From Xylogone sp. PMI_703 (lineage: Eukaryota > Ascomycota > Leotiomycetes): a stretch of DNA of 64,000 bases. The notes below the pieces were generated by a model that did no database searches, had not been told where the DNA came from, and was given only the letters and a program-made list of their open reading frames with translations. Below, piece after piece: positions 11,079 to 22,690 of this stretch. Where the stretch lies: contig JAJTUQ010000004.1 in the NCBI GenBank assembly GCA_021399445.1, positions 1,736,001 to 1,800,000 on the forward strand, written 5' to 3'. Position numbers and translations under genes: made by a program. Each line of letters opens with the position of its first letter. The first letter of the stretch is position 1.

Positions 11079-13447
11079 ATGTCTACGTCTTCTCCAAGTA
11101 ACTTCGTCGACCCCACCACTAACCTCTGTGCTACCTGTGCTGATATCTTCACGGGAGAGTGGCAGCCACAACTGAGAGGGTGGAAGAAGCGGCCAGAGTT
11201 TCCAGCCGACCCTCTCAATCCGCAGCCTGCCTTTGGTACAGCCTATGAACATGGTCAAATGTCATATGTCCATAAAAGTGCAGCTCCGCCTACCCTCTCT
11301 TTTCCACATCACGATGTCTCCGCTTTGCGTGAGTCGGCTTCCACCTGCCCGCTGTGCCGAATCGTGGCACGAGCTTTTGATGCATCAGATAAGGTGGATA
11401 ATGGACGTATTGACTACATGGAAGGACGAAAGCCCAAAGGAAGGGATCGTTGGAATGAAGAAGAGATTGCTGGAGCAAAAGGATACGTTTTCATATACAC
11501 TGAGAGAGGCAAGACAAGTAAACTCATATTTCGATACCATGTGCACCAATTCTGGAAAGAGAATAGGAGCATAGATGTAAACCCTCTAGTAAGTGAAAGG
11601 GAAGGGAATATGAAAGATGTAAAACTTGAGATGTACGGTAAGTGATAACTATGAGTTAGTAGACGGGAAGTGCGGTACTGATGCACTGGATTGTGATGTC
11701 AGACCTGGCGGACGATAAGAATAAACATTTTCTGGAATGGAAAACCCAAGGAGGCACGATAGAAAGACTCATGCGATGGCTCAAAGAAGACGATTCGGAG
11801 TATACGAAGCTTTTGGCTAAGTTGCCAGTGAGGGAACTGCCGACCAGACTCCTACACCTAGAACCAGGATCTCCAGATCCTGTTGTGAGATTGATAGATC
11901 AAACATCCTCCAACGTGAGTGCCGAAACTCCATATATTGCACTCAGTCACTCCTGGGGTAAATCGGTGCCGCTTCAACTTAAAAGCGAGCTCCTCGAAAC
12001 TTTCACCACCACGGGTATTGCCTTCGGTGATCTACCTAGAACCTTTCAAGATGCTATCAAATTGACCCTTCAACTCGGGGTTTCATACATCTGGATTGAT
12101 TCACTCTGTATCATTCAAGACTCTACCTCAGACTGGCTTCATGAAGCGCAGCGAATGGCTACTGTATATACTTTCAGCTACCTCACCATCGCGGCATCAG
12201 CTTCCATTAGCTCTGCAACAGGTCTGACTCCCATTCGTCCCCATCCACAGACTGTTATTGTGCAACCAACTTGGACAGGGTGGATTAGAGAATGGGGACT
12301 CACCTCAAATCAAACTTTACGTATTGATGATCCCTGGCCTGACATCTTTTTTCATTCAATTATTTCCGCACCATTAAACCAACGGGGCTGGACATACCAA
12401 GAATATATCCTGTCTCCACGAATCCTGCACTGTACAGCTGGGGAGTGGTGGTGGCGTACCATTAGTGGGAAATATCTTAGGGATCGTGGTATCTTTCGGG
12501 AGACTTCAACAGAGTTATATCAGTTCTACACAGGCCCAATCTCCCTTACTTGGCCGGATAGTCGGTTCTTCTACGCTGCAACAGACAGAGAACGTGAGTA
12601 CACGCCGACAATAATGGTGTGGGATCGACTGGCGTCTCAGTACAACCAGCGGGCTTTAACAAAAAGAAGAGATAAGTTAGTGGCTTTAGGCGCCGTAGCC
12701 CAGATATTTGGGCGGATATTGGATCTCCCAGTTGATAAAGAAGGAGAATTTGTGGCAGGATGCTGGAAGAGTCACTTACCGCTCGGGCTAGTGTGGATGG
12801 CTGCTGAAAAAGCAGAGAGATATCACATAGAACCAGATGATGAAGACGCAAACTATGTCATCCCCTCATGGTCTTGGGCCTCTGTTGACGGATTGGTTCG
12901 CTTCACCGATTTTAGGTCTCTAAATGGAGACAAGGTATTTGACGGTATGCCAGAGGTAGTCGACGTAGGGGTGACTACGCTTGGAGGGCCCTTTGGTCCT
13001 GTCACAAGTGGATATATTATCCTCAAGGGTCCCCTCTTTCGAATCTTAGCTTCGAAGGAAGTGAAAGATCTTAAAGAGCATTCATGGTACCGCAAATTCA
13101 ACGTCCTCGCAAGTGATGGTTCAACCGTATGCGAACAAAGTGGAAACGAATTCTGCCTCGATTCGTGGAAAAGCCGGATTGACACATGGGATAAGGATCG
13201 TGAGATGCATTTTGCAGTACTAGATCCTAAAAATGAGTCCGGTTCACATTACTTTGCATTACTACTAGAGAAGGTCGCTGGGGAGGGCCGAGGAGTATAT
13301 AAGAGAATTGGCTCATCGGGTTTCAACTGGACGGGATCCACTGACCTACTACAAGCAGTCAAAGAACAGGGCAAGGAGATGCTAACCTCAGAAGATTATA
13401 TTGAAGTAGATCCGGAATCTGGTCATTACACCTATAAGATTTTATAA
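11079..13447 (+). CDS. HET-domain (heterokaryon incompatibility) protein
   Basis: Two exons (11079-11637, 11703-13447; 65-base intron) give 767 residues. The N-terminal 190 residues contain two CxxC pairs (NLCATCADIF near residue 17 and CPLCRIVARAF near residue 88), a common lead-in to fungal HET proteins. The HET domain spans about residues 264-420. It shows YIALSHSWGK, then YIWIDSLCIIQDS with DWLHEAQRMATVY and LTIAASAS, and closes with the typical RGWTYQEYILSPRILH at about 414-430. HET proteins trigger cell death after fusion of incompatible hyphae when paired with a partner such as an NLR or a het-c-like protein. The C-terminal third is not conserved enough to name. No partner gene is obvious within 5 kb. 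The frame is intact. Confidence 0.92.
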
Positions 13448-14169
13448 TTGGCCAAATACCATCTTCAGGTGATTCAGATTATGGTTTCTTTCTCGTATTT
13501 AGCGTGTGCAGTCTATTGTCAATTTTAAGCAGGAATACAGCCAGTAACAATACGTAAGCAAATTAATAATATTATTAGTAGCCAAATAGCAATTATCATG
13601 CAATCATACACCTAACCGTTTCTTTAGTTTAGTAATGGTCCATCTATCTACGTCAGTGTTACAACCGGACGGCTCATGGAAGGCGTTGCAACCTACGAGC
13701 GCGCGCTCCCCTATTTAGGGAAAGTCGCATAGCATATATTTGCACAATTCTCAACGAGCCAATTAAATTTCTCATGCCGAAGTTATGCACACTCATAAGA
13801 TAGAGGCTTTCCCTAACTAGGAGCGCGCGCGCACCCGCAGGGATTCCCGGGACAACTCCCGTCTTCTAAATACGGAGTAGTATCGTTCCAAGACTGCTGT
13901 CTGATAATTCGTGCAGAATGAGGACTTATGCTTCCCTCATTGTCGAGTTTCAGAGAAGAGTCATACATACGTCTAATGCTTAGAAATTCATTATAATACG
14001 CCCCACGGAAATTACTTCCATTATGATGCTGTCCCAGAAATCACTTACGGTCCTTTTAGGATATAAGTAGCAGGGAGTTCCCATATTCAACTCATGCTCT
14101 TCAGCACACAACATTTCATTCATCATCGTCTACTATATTTAAACCTACCTAACCAACCAAGAAAACAGA
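13448..14169. other. Intergenic region with GC-rich inverted arms
   Basis: No coding sequence seen. It contains imperfect inverted arms at 13697-13724 and 13807-13831 (annotated separately). The tail (14060-14169) looks like the promoter of the next gene, with ATATAAGTAG near 14060 and a CAAC/ACCAACCAAG leader. Confidence 0.45.
13697..13831. repeat. Imperfect inverted repeat with GCGCGC core
   Basis: Arm 13697-13724 and arm 13807-13831 are imperfect reverse complements: both contain CTTTCCCTAA followed by GAGCGCGCGC when read in the same sense, differing by a two-base indel and a substitution. The loop is about 80 bases. It could be a decayed MITE or a regulatory palindrome. Confidence 0.5.
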
Positions 14170-15299
14170 ATGGTTGTGGTTGCAGTCGCTGGAGGGACTG
14201 GAAACCTGGGCAAAGCTCTCGTTGAGGTTCTCAAGGACAGTCCGAAGCATAAAGTGGTGGTCCTCTCCCGCAAGGTAAGACATCTGCATAGTCGGTTTGT
14301 CCATTCCTGCTCTAACAGGAGCGTCAAAATAGCCAGTCGAAAATGCCTTTCCCAATACTGCCGTTGTCGTAGTTAATTACGAAGATGTGGATGGTACCGC
14401 AAAGCTCCTTGCTAGCAACGATGTTCATACTGTGATCTCGACCATTCGAGTGCTGGACCCTGTTTCTTCAGCAGCAGAAGTCAGCCTCATCCGAGCTTCT
14501 GCCAGATCTAATACTATTAAACGCTTCATTACAAGCAGCTGGGGAATATTACACGACGAAAAGTAAGTTCCGCAGACTCTAGCATCGGAAGCTTATAACT
14601 GAACTCCCTGACCAGGTCACCGGTCCACCAGAATCGACAAAATGCCTTGAATGAGCTCGAGAAGACGAATTTAGAGTCAACAAGTGTCGTTAATGGATTC
14701 TTCTTGGACTATTATGGGATGCCACACGTAAAGACCTATTTAACACCTATCTACATGGTTGTTGATATGCAAAACAAAGCCGCTGCTATTCCTGGCACTG
14801 GTAATGAACCTATGAGCTTCACCTATACCTTTGACGTAGGTAAATTTGTCGCTGCACTGCTGGATCTGCCAAAATGGGATAAAGTTACCTACTGCTACGG
14901 TGACCACCTAACATGGAATGAGTTCGTAAAGCTAGCTGAAGAGGCGCGCGGTAAGTCTGACCTCATTCTCAGCAGTTTGTAATTTTCGTCTTTCATACTC
15001 TGTGGTAAGATGAGTTTATCACACTAATCTTGGTTTTATCAACAGGAACCAAATTCACAGTAGCGTACGATTCTTTAGAAAAGCTTGAGAAAGGAGAAGT
15101 CACAGAGCTTCCTGCTCATCGTGTCAGTGACGATTTATACTCCAACAAGGAGATTATACGTGGAATGCTATGCCTTTTTGGCCGCTATATGATTGAAGGG
15201 AGATTTGCTATGCCCCTAGACAAAACTTTAAATGCGAAATTCCCAGAGATCCAAACAATGAAGGCAAAGGACATGGTGCAGCTGTGGAAGGGCAAATGA
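14170..15299 (+). CDS. NmrA-like / isoflavone-reductase-type NAD(P)-binding protein
   Basis: Four exons (14170-14274, 14333-14562, 14616-14950, 15046-15299) total 924 bases, 307 residues. The N-terminus has the Rossmann glycine motif AVAGGTGNLGKAL (residues 5-17), and the family's IKRFITSSWG strand is near residue 102. C-terminal parts such as FTYTFDVGKFVAALLDLP and YCYGDHLTWNEFVKLAEEA fit atypical short-chain dehydrogenases of the NmrA/PCBER group. These act as NAD(P)H-dependent reductases or redox-sensing regulators. No catalytic lysine could be assigned with confidence, so enzymatic versus regulatory role is open. It is convergent with the Zn2Cys6 gene that ends 64 bases downstream, giving an overlapping 3' region. 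Introns are 58, 53 and 95 bases. Confidence 0.85.
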
Positions 15300-15363
15300 A
15301 GATAGTTGCAAATTTGTAGAGGAACGCTAAATGATGATATGAGATAATACACTATTGTAGTAG

Positions 15364-17233
15364 TTATGCAAGTAGTATTTGTGCGCACAACAGTTGAAAG
15401 CATGCGTTCAAATCCCAATCCTTATCTAACTGATCTCGCTTCTGCCAAACTTTCTCCAAGATACGAAGCACAGCTCCCATGCTACCAAAAGCTTGAAGTG
15501 CGCCAGAAATGGATGTGATATCCCTAAACTTCTGTTCCTGATTTGTCTCAGCCAAGCATCCGGCTACAAAGAATGGCCACACAAGACTGCGTAAAATAGT
15601 AGGGGATGATACAGCTTGAAGAAGCTCGAGAATGGTTGAGACAGCCAGACGTATAGATTGACTTTGCAGGTCCCACCCCTCTATAGCAATAATTAAGTAA
15701 ACTTTTGATGCGTTTGCCCAAATTTGGTTTACAAGACTCTGTTCACCAACCCGGTCCCGGTTGTTAGGTCGATAGTAAGAATCTATGATATTTTGGAGCC
15801 TGGTTTCTCCACCGTTGCCATCTCGTTCGGAGCCTTTCAATCCAGTCTTGATTTGCTGGAAGATCTCCTCACTCCTAATTACCAGTTTGGCTTGATCGAA
15901 TGTTCCAGTCTTGATAGCTTCATCTTTGGCTATGTAAAGCTCTGTGATATTGGAAATGACAAGCAATGCCCAGCCTTTGCAACCAACGAAGTTCTCCATT
16001 TGCAGCATATACTCTGATTTTCCTTTAAAGTCTCGATCAGACATCAAATCGGAGTGATATGCTTGGAGGTACGGTCGTCGCTTGAGTGTAGCACTCGAAA
16101 TTATATCTGTATAGATGAGAACGGCTAGGAAGAAGCGGAATGACGCTTGGTTCGTATTCCATACATGATCACCAAAAGTGCCACTATCAAATGGAGGCCT
16201 AACCATAGTTCTGATCACTTTTGCAATATCAGGGTGTCCATCCGTCATGCCGTATTCTTCAAATATTCCCTTAAGAATTGTCACTGCAGCGGTCAAGTGA
16301 ACGTCCCAATCTCCAGTGCGCCACATTGCTCCTTCAAACACCATTAGTTGAGAAACACAAACCATAGCACGTACTCTATGCAGGAGCGTAGCGCTAGATC
16401 CGTCATTATTCAATGTCTCCATCTCAACTTGCAAACTCTTAATTGCCACATCCATATGCGCGGCTAATTTATTCCAGACGTACACTTTGCATAGACCATT
16501 GTAACGCGGCTTATCGTTTGTTACAATAAGTGTAAAGAAATATGAGCTCAGACTCATGGCGATATGAAAGAGCGCTATATTATCTCTTAGGAGGGCAAGC
16601 ACCCACGCCCGTCCACAGTCAAAAATTGGAGGCCGGTAGAATGGAAATAGGAAAGGGAAGACGTAGTCCAGAAATATCATAATAAAGTCAGTCTCTACAT
16701 CGCGTGTAAAGTGTGCATTGATATCGTTCTGGTCACTGGGAGGCGCCATTCTGCGCAGCATATTCCAGGCACCGGACATATCATCAGGCTCTGTAGGGAT
16801 GCTGTTATCGGAATCTGCAGTAGATGATAATGATTTCTCCATTTGTGCTGACCAGGTGGAACTGGATGTAAACAATGAGTCTTGAGGATCTATTTCAACA
16901 TTAGGCCATTTTCTATACCTCGAGTGTCGGGTTGTTCCAGCAGGTACCTGATTGTTCGCTGCCAGTGGGCTGCCCAACATCATCCAGATCATTATTGATG
17001 TTAAGGACTTGAACATATTTCTTCTCTCTACGAGCTTCAGCGCTACGCCTAACTTGGTCTTTGATGCGTCGCGCCATGGCATTTTGCTTTTCTCCTCCAT
17101 CCATCCATTCCGGGCGCTTCTCACTAAAATAACAGGTAATCTGCAGGCTCCTGCAGGCTTTGCAGATTGGAAGCCTCTTATCACATCTCTTCCGTCGGAG
17201 GCGACAAGTCCAGCAATTTGTCTTCGCAGACAT
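15364..17233 (-). CDS. Zn2Cys6 transcription factor (Fungal_trans_2 type)
   Basis: Two exons on the minus strand (16948-17233, 15364-16889; 58-base intron) give 603 residues. The zinc cluster sits at the very N-terminus: Cys7, Cys10, Cys17, Cys24, Cys27, Cys34, spacing 2-6-6-2-6, with the basic RLRRKRCDKR between. It is followed by a basic linker (RRSAEARREKKYV). The long C-terminal region with FPFLFPFYRPPIFDCGRAW and a run of helices is typical of the PF11951-type activation or effector domain. It should be a nuclear DNA-binding regulator. Its nearest neighbours are the NmrA-like gene (convergent) and the AKR7 gene further on, so either is a candidate target; this is inference from position only. 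The start at 17233 is the first ATG giving a complete zinc cluster. Confidence 0.9.
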
Positions 17234-17862
17234 GATGATTATAGTATTGCAGGATTCCTATTACCTCGCTATGATATCGTCAATGGCGTACATCGTCAAT
17301 CTGATATGGATCACGCGGCGGAATTCCCGGACATGAGAGATCCTGGATCTCGGCAGGATACGGCATACAATAAAGACAGCCACTATAAAGTAGATTCTGT
17401 GTTTCGTATATTTGTCTCTGTTATGATCGTACTAATAAGGTTGCCCAATCAAGCTCGGTGGGACGATCTCAACTAGGACTCTCGGCAGTTGTATTATTAA
17501 TCGGCAACTCCGTACTCCCAGCCCACAGGGACAGCATTATCTTAAATATTTCAATAAAACATCTTTTTTTACGGTTGACAGCCATACTGTGCTGAATTTC
17601 GTATGTAATATATATTTTGTTAATAAGCTCTCTGCCATAAAATATGCGATCTTATTGCTGGGTCAAAGATGAATAATAATAAGTAAGATTTATGAATTAT
17701 TCAAACTTAAAGCAACCAGACAGCCAAACAACATATCATTTGTCTTGGAGCCGTAGAATTGTTAATTTTTTATTATGCAAAATAACTAAAGGATGACTAT
17801 CTGGAATCCTATTAATTCATTATGTAATGCCTATTAAGGCGTTTGAAGTGTATACAGTAAAT
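17234..17862. other. Intergenic region, promoter of the Zn2Cys6 gene and 3' flank of AKR7
   Basis: No coding exon recognised. It is AT-rich around 17550-17850. Both flanking genes are on the minus strand, so this stretch holds the regulator's promoter and the reductase terminator. Confidence 0.4.
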
Positions 17863-18891
17863 TCAATGGAAGTACTTTGGAGCAACACCCTTAACCCGTA
17901 ACCAAGCAGCGTCCAGTGCATGCACCACCTCTTCTGGTAATGGTCCCTTTTCTAAATCCTGAAGATTCTCCCTGAGCTGTTCTACACTACTAGCGCCGAT
18001 GATAATCTTATCTCCATACTCTTTGTTCATCATGCTATGGTAAGACAACCACCGGAAAGCACATTCTGTTTCAGTCAACCCGTGCTTCGCCGCAACTGGT
18101 CTGATTACGTCCAGGGTATCGAAGTAAAGATCGTCCATATACCGTCCGCGATGCAGCTGGCCTTGCCATCGCTTTGGATCAAACCTCGAACCGGCCTCAT
18201 ATTCCTCATCTCTCATGTCGCGGCGATACCTCGAGGTGAGAAAGCCACCCGCCAGCGGCTGAAATTCATAGAGCGCGATGCGATAGCGTCGAAGGCATGG
18301 TATCAACTCCAGTTCAACAGCACGATGTAATGCGTTGTATGCTCCTTGATAGACAGATGGTTTGATCCACCCGTTCCTATCGCAAATCTCACAGATCTCT
18401 GCAACTTCCCACGCCATGTAGTTACTGACACCAAGTCGGTTGAAATAGCCTTCTTTATACAAATTGTTGACTTCTCGCATCGTGACTTCGAACGAAATGT
18501 TTCGGTCTGGGCCGTGGAGGTACCACATGTCGATCTTTTTGGTCTTCAGAGCTTCCAGACTATCCATAAGGCCACGTCGAAGGTCTTCTGGGCGATGGGA
18601 GTATATGTTCTTGTTCAGGGTGCCCATGGCTTTGCCCTCGTTAGGATACAATTTAGTATCCATGATCAGTCCTCTCGACTGCCAATTCGCCTCGCTGAGA
18701 TACTCTTCCGAGGATCCATTACCGTATAAACGCGCCGTATCAATTTCGTCATGCCCATAAGATTGGAAGAGGTCTAACATAGCATTTACATCATTAACAC
18801 TCGTCACTCTGATTCCTTCATTGCCGGGCTTGCCAAATGTCATGGCTCCGAAGACGACGCTTAGGTTACTCTTTGATGAGGTAGGAGCCAT
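17863..18891 (-). CDS. AKR7-type aldo-keto reductase (aflatoxin-aldehyde reductase family)
   Basis: A single-exon 342-residue frame on the minus strand, the normal AKR7 size. Catalytic residues are visible: Asp51 and Tyr56 (DTARLYGNGSSE), Lys80 (MDTKLYP), His126 (WYLHGPD). Other family blocks are GVSNYMAWEVAEICEI and YNALHRAVE in the barrel, and GASSVEQLRENL near the C-terminus, which contributes to NADPH binding. The C-terminal AWLRVKGVAPKYFH matches AKR7 tails ending in aromatic residues. These enzymes reduce dialdehydes and succinic semialdehyde and protect against reactive carbonyls. The lack of introns contrasts with the eight-exon reductase at 3.5 kb, so the two are unrelated paralogue groups. 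It lies head-on to an empty 600-base intergenic region and may be under the neighbouring Zn2Cys6 regulator (inference). Confidence 0.9.
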   Translation of the reverse strand: MAPTSSKSNLSVVFGAMTFGKPGNEGIRVTSVNDVNAMLDLFQSYGHDEIDTARLYGNGSSEEYLSEANWQSRGLIMDTKLYPNEGKAMGTLNKNIYSHRPEDLRRGLMDSLEALKTKKIDMWYLHGPDRNISFEVTMREVNNLYKEGYFNRLGVSNYMAWEVAEICEICDRNGWIKPSVYQGAYNALHRAVELELIPCLRRYRIALYEFQPLAGGFLTSRYRRDMRDEEYEAGSRFDPKRWQGQLHRGRYMDDLYFDTLDVIRPVAAKHGLTETECAFRWLSYHSMMNKEYGDKIIIGASSVEQLRENLQDLEKGPLPEEVVHALDAAWLRVKGVAPKYFH

Positions 18892-19493
18892 ATCGGATAA
18901 CTAAACAGTGCTATTATACGGTTTCCAGTAGTATGTAGATTTAAGCATAAATAGTGGGTTAAAATCAACACACGGAGAACGATTATGACTATATTTATGG
19001 AAAGATGCAAATCTCAGACATTGTCTTTCGTCTTGCATCCTACGGTGCAAGACGCGGAAATAGATGGAATTAACCCGATACCTCCGTAGTTATGGTGCGA
19101 TATCGTTGTATAACAGCATATTATAACATGGTATTGGTAGGATGATTCGATCGCCGCCCTCTCATGACTAAATACAGCTAAGAGCGTATAGTTCTATGCC
19201 CCACCGTAAGTCGGTTGCATCGGTCTTTACGTATTCTAAGCTTTAGATCGGTGATAAAGGTAGTTCTTCTTGACCGGATTAAACTGATTGGGTGATAGTT
19301 ACCAATGAACTGCTTTGATAAGGTTTAAAACTTACGAAAAATGGAATTTTGGGATTTTTAAGCAAGAAGCATTTCTGTCCTCACATCAAGTGCTAGGTGA
19401 ATATGGCAGATATTAAGCTATACTGCTATTTGAAATATGGTGACTATCTCGATGCTTAAATGTATGGCCTGGTGATATATCAAGCATTATGGA
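18892..19493. other. Intergenic region upstream of AKR7
   Basis: No gene seen on either strand. It should contain the AKR7 promoter and the 3' end of the bZIP gene. A short inverted motif GTCTTGCATC/GGTGCAAGAC lies near 19030-19055. Confidence 0.4.
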
Positions 19494-20405
19494 TCATTCA
19501 AGCTGAAATGATAACGCTTTCTCTCCTCTTTTTGCTCTCCAGTTATTCGTAGTTTCGAGAATCTCAGGGCATCCATGGACCAGCCATCCCCATTTTCGCA
19601 AGAAAGGAACACTCGCCTCCCAGGCATATATGTCCCAAGACTCACCCCAGACAATCAAGCGTGGCTTCTCGCTCTTATTATCAATCTCCAAAATATCACA
19701 ACATAACTCATCTTCATCAAATAGGCCAGCCACTAATCCTGACAGAATATTGTCCCTCATGCGGGGAACTGGGAAAAGGTCAATCCAAGGATGATGTATG
19801 ACTGCTAGCTGGAGTGCGGTTGGCTGAAGATTTAGTGGAGATGGGGGCGATATGAGTTTTGTGGGTGCATGAGGACCGCACAGATTGAATGGCGAGATAG
19901 CTTCATCGTGACAGAGTCCTTCTACTGCGAATCCAAGTGATACTGCGTTTTTGGCGAATGCGTTAAGAGCATTGAGGCAAATCAACTGATTCAAGTACGC
20001 AGGTTGGGGAGCATTGAGAGTGTAATCTTCATAGGCCTTCCGTATTAGAGCCAGCGTTTTAGCGATTTGAACGGAACTTGTTAGAAGCAAGCTCCCTTCG
20101 CCAGGAATATCCGGGTATCTGGTGCTCTGACTACATGCATCTAGAGCTGCGAGTACTTGCTCTGGTTCCTCCTTTGTTATGCTATTTTCTGAACTTTATA
20201 AAGTATAACATCTTTTCCTCCCTGAGAAGATGCGTCAGCTTCACTACGGTTGATGTCGTAGCGCATAAAATTCGACATACTAACGATAAGCCCGCTGATG
20301 GAGGCGGTTCTGTCGTTTCTTTCTCTCTGCTGTGCTTGTTACGCCAGTCCAATCATCATCTGAGCGCCGCAACTCTGTTAGTTGAGGCATCCTATATGCA
20401 GACAT
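19494..20405 (-). pseudogene. bZIP transcription factor with DUF3425 domain, interrupted by in-frame stop
   Basis: Exon 20285-20405 (two in-frame ATGs, 20405 and 20390) encodes a bZIP basic region with AERKKRQNRLHQRAYR. A 63-base intron (20222-20284) with a CTGAC branch and TTCTCAG acceptor restores the expected RAYRRRKR. Eight codons later comes TAA (20196-20198). The same frame then continues open for over 230 codons to 19494, through ITKEEPEQVLAAL and the DUF3425 core, including LQLAVIHHPWIDLFPVPRMRDNIL and the tail WGWLVHGCPEIL. A downstream acceptor at about 20190 would bypass the stop but delete the RRKR half of the basic region. So either the gene is a recent nonsense mutant or it makes a protein with a damaged DNA-binding region. 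The leucine zipper is weak, as usual in this group. Confidence 0.7.
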
Positions 20406-21990
20406 GAAGAAAGACGCTAGTAAGATCTACCATGGAGACAGTAAAGGGGGCGGGACCCAACGATTTATATGCAACTGGCTTATCGTCCAACATCAACAAG
20501 TGTGACTTCATTTGGCCTTAAAACCGATGGAAGAGGTTTAGTATGTCTTGCTAGTAATTAGTGAACATTTCATCCAATGAATTTTTGGTAAGGTATGCAC
20601 GATCAAGGATCTTATGCAACTGGCTTATCCCTCCTTTTTAAATCCCGAAATACTTCCATAACTTCGTAGACATTTTTATATATAACGTCGATTTAAAACG
20701 AAAAGAGAAACAGAGACTACATGCGAAAAGTGGTTTGAATCGATCAGCAGCCGCCAAAACTCGCCAGCTACAATAGAATACATCAAGTAAAGAGATAATC
20801 ACCGAAACTTAACCACAAAACAGCGATGCATGTTATGTAATTAGCTAAGAGTAACGTCAGTTATTGGAGCTCTGGTACTGATGTGTGGCGATTGACTTCA
20901 GAGCACCGACTATTGAAGTCAAAAATCATCTTTCATTCACTTCATATGTTGCTTCATTATCCAGGGGTGGTTTCTTGCAGGCTCCCACTCCGTCAGATCG
21001 TATAAGAAGGCATAAGTAGCTAAGCGATTGGCGTTCTCTTTCTATTCTGACAAACTTGAGGCGCACTCCATTTCCCGCCAAAACTTGAATCCCTCGTTTA
21101 GAAGTGTGTCTCATTAGGAAGGTAATCTGAGACACCGAGAAAACTATTGACGCTAGTTATAAGCGGATGATATGGATGGTACCTCAACTGCATTGACACA
21201 GTCCTCCTGTACTAACCCCGAAAGCGAGGCCGTGCCATGCCGTGAGGTTAGTTGTATTGTTTTCGAATATCTATAAATATTATGGGAGGCATAAATCTCG
21301 AGATAAGGATACCATTCTTCTTACACTTACACCTCAATAGTAAACCCAGCCGTCGTTGTTGAAGCAGTCTTTGCTGACATCCATGCCTACACCTCACCGG
21401 TTTCCTTCGTCTTCGCTATTTTATTGAGCTTGACCAAGTTCTTCCGTGTCACTGCTTCTGTTGGTGTTCATTATCGTTACTGTTAGTCTACCGCTTCCAC
21501 ATCAGATAGTCTGTACGAAGCCGTTGGTAGTTGACATGAGTTAGTGAAACTTGGTCTTACTTCGGTGGTCTGCTATTTGTTGTTTCGGGTTGCATATACT
21601 TCCTCTACAATCCTGGTTACTTTGACGGTATCTTTGCACACATTGGGAGTCCTACTTGCGACAACATCCAGTCGCTTCTCTTGCAGAGCCTTGAATAGTT
21701 GGTGATTGGTGTGGCAGGCGCGCGTTTGGAAGACTCTACTTATGACGTGAAAAGTGGTGGTATGTGAAAGAAGGATGCAGCTGGTAGAATTCGGCGTAAA
21801 TGGCTTAAGACCGCATGGCTGTCACGGATTGTTTGACAGAGTCTGTTTTTAATGAGGCGCCCCTCCAACCTGGTCTCTCTAATCTCATGAAACGCGGGGG
21901 AGGGCGAAATGCACGGTTGGCGATGTATTCTTTGACAAGGTGGTGTGTCTCACTGCAACTTCCACAATCGAGCAAGCGCCTTCAGAGTTG
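20406..21990. other. Non-coding or decayed region with hydrophobic protein-like fragments
   Basis: No intact gene. On the plus strand 21333-21485 and 21560-21700 read as two hydrophobic, protein-like pieces (for example PVSFVFAILLSLTKFF and YFGGLLFVVSGCIYFLYNP), each ending in a stop and in different frames. They could be remains of a small membrane-protein gene, but I do not recognise the family. Confidence 0.3.
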
Positions 21991-22011
21991 TTTGCGCCCA
22001 ATAAATTTGAA

Positions 22012-22690
22012 CTAGTTCGCAGAGTCATCTCGCACGATGCGGCTCAGTATGCGGCTCAGATCCCCTTTGCTATGATTTGCTGATTGGAGGTTTTGGCTAT
22101 GCCCATGCAACAACACACTGCAGCGTTTGCATCCTGCACTGCATCTAAATGCTTCGGGCGAGGGGACTAGGAAGAGACTGTGGTGTGCACTGCAGAAAGC
22201 AATGCGAACCAACACCATCTGACCTATGCTGATTTCTAGAACAGCCTCGTCGATGTAGAGTCGCAACGCATACTTTGTATCACCGATAGGGGATAGTAGT
22301 ATGTGTTTTAGCTGAGGGTACTCTATGAAATGCCCCTCGCTGGTAGCATTTTGGGCCTCTGTATTTTACTCCAGTTTTGTAAAGCGAATGCGAGTGTTCT
22401 ATCGTCTATAGCCAAAACCAATCTACATTTTGACCCTGGATCACCGTTGATGGCAAGATGATCCCAATGATCCTATCCAGCTTTACACATGCTTCATAGC
22501 ATGCTATTGGTGCATACATAACCCGCATGGTGGGCGCCAAATAAACTGAGCCAGCAAGCCTCCGTAGAGCATCCCCCTGCCACGAGAAGACATCAGGCCA
22601 CCAGCCCATTACCTGGTCCGCGCAACTTAGTGACTTATCCAGCTCAAATACTTCCTATGGAAATGTTGGTAAAGGGGTATCAAGGCGGTG
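22012..22690 (-). pseudogene. Decayed gene of unknown family
   Basis: The minus strand reads as continuous protein-like sequence only if several stops and a frame change are ignored. Segment 22406-22690 contains EVFELDKSLSCADQVM, GWWPDVFSWQGDALRRLAG and YEACVKLDRIIGIILPS. Segment 22012-22380 contains GHFIEYPQLKHILLSPIG, LYIDEAVLEISIGQMVLV and a Cys-rich FRCSAGCKRCSVLLHG. Stops before these blocks (a TAG before EVFELDKS, TAA before NTEAQNA) sit where Gln would be natural, as expected after C-to-T change. The family is not recognised; decay is inferred from the interrupted but coherent reading. Confidence 0.45.

Noticed and set aside
14170..18891. A secondary-metabolite gene cluster (NmrA-like, regulator, reductase, transporter)
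   Set aside because: No backbone enzyme (polyketide synthase, peptide synthetase, terpene synthase or dimethylallyl transferase) is present in or near the group, and spacing to the transporter is over 3 kb.
20406..21990. A full gene on the plus strand around 21330-21700
   Set aside because: Hydrophobic pieces end in stops in different frames; no start, promoter or family. Kept only as a note in the region entry.
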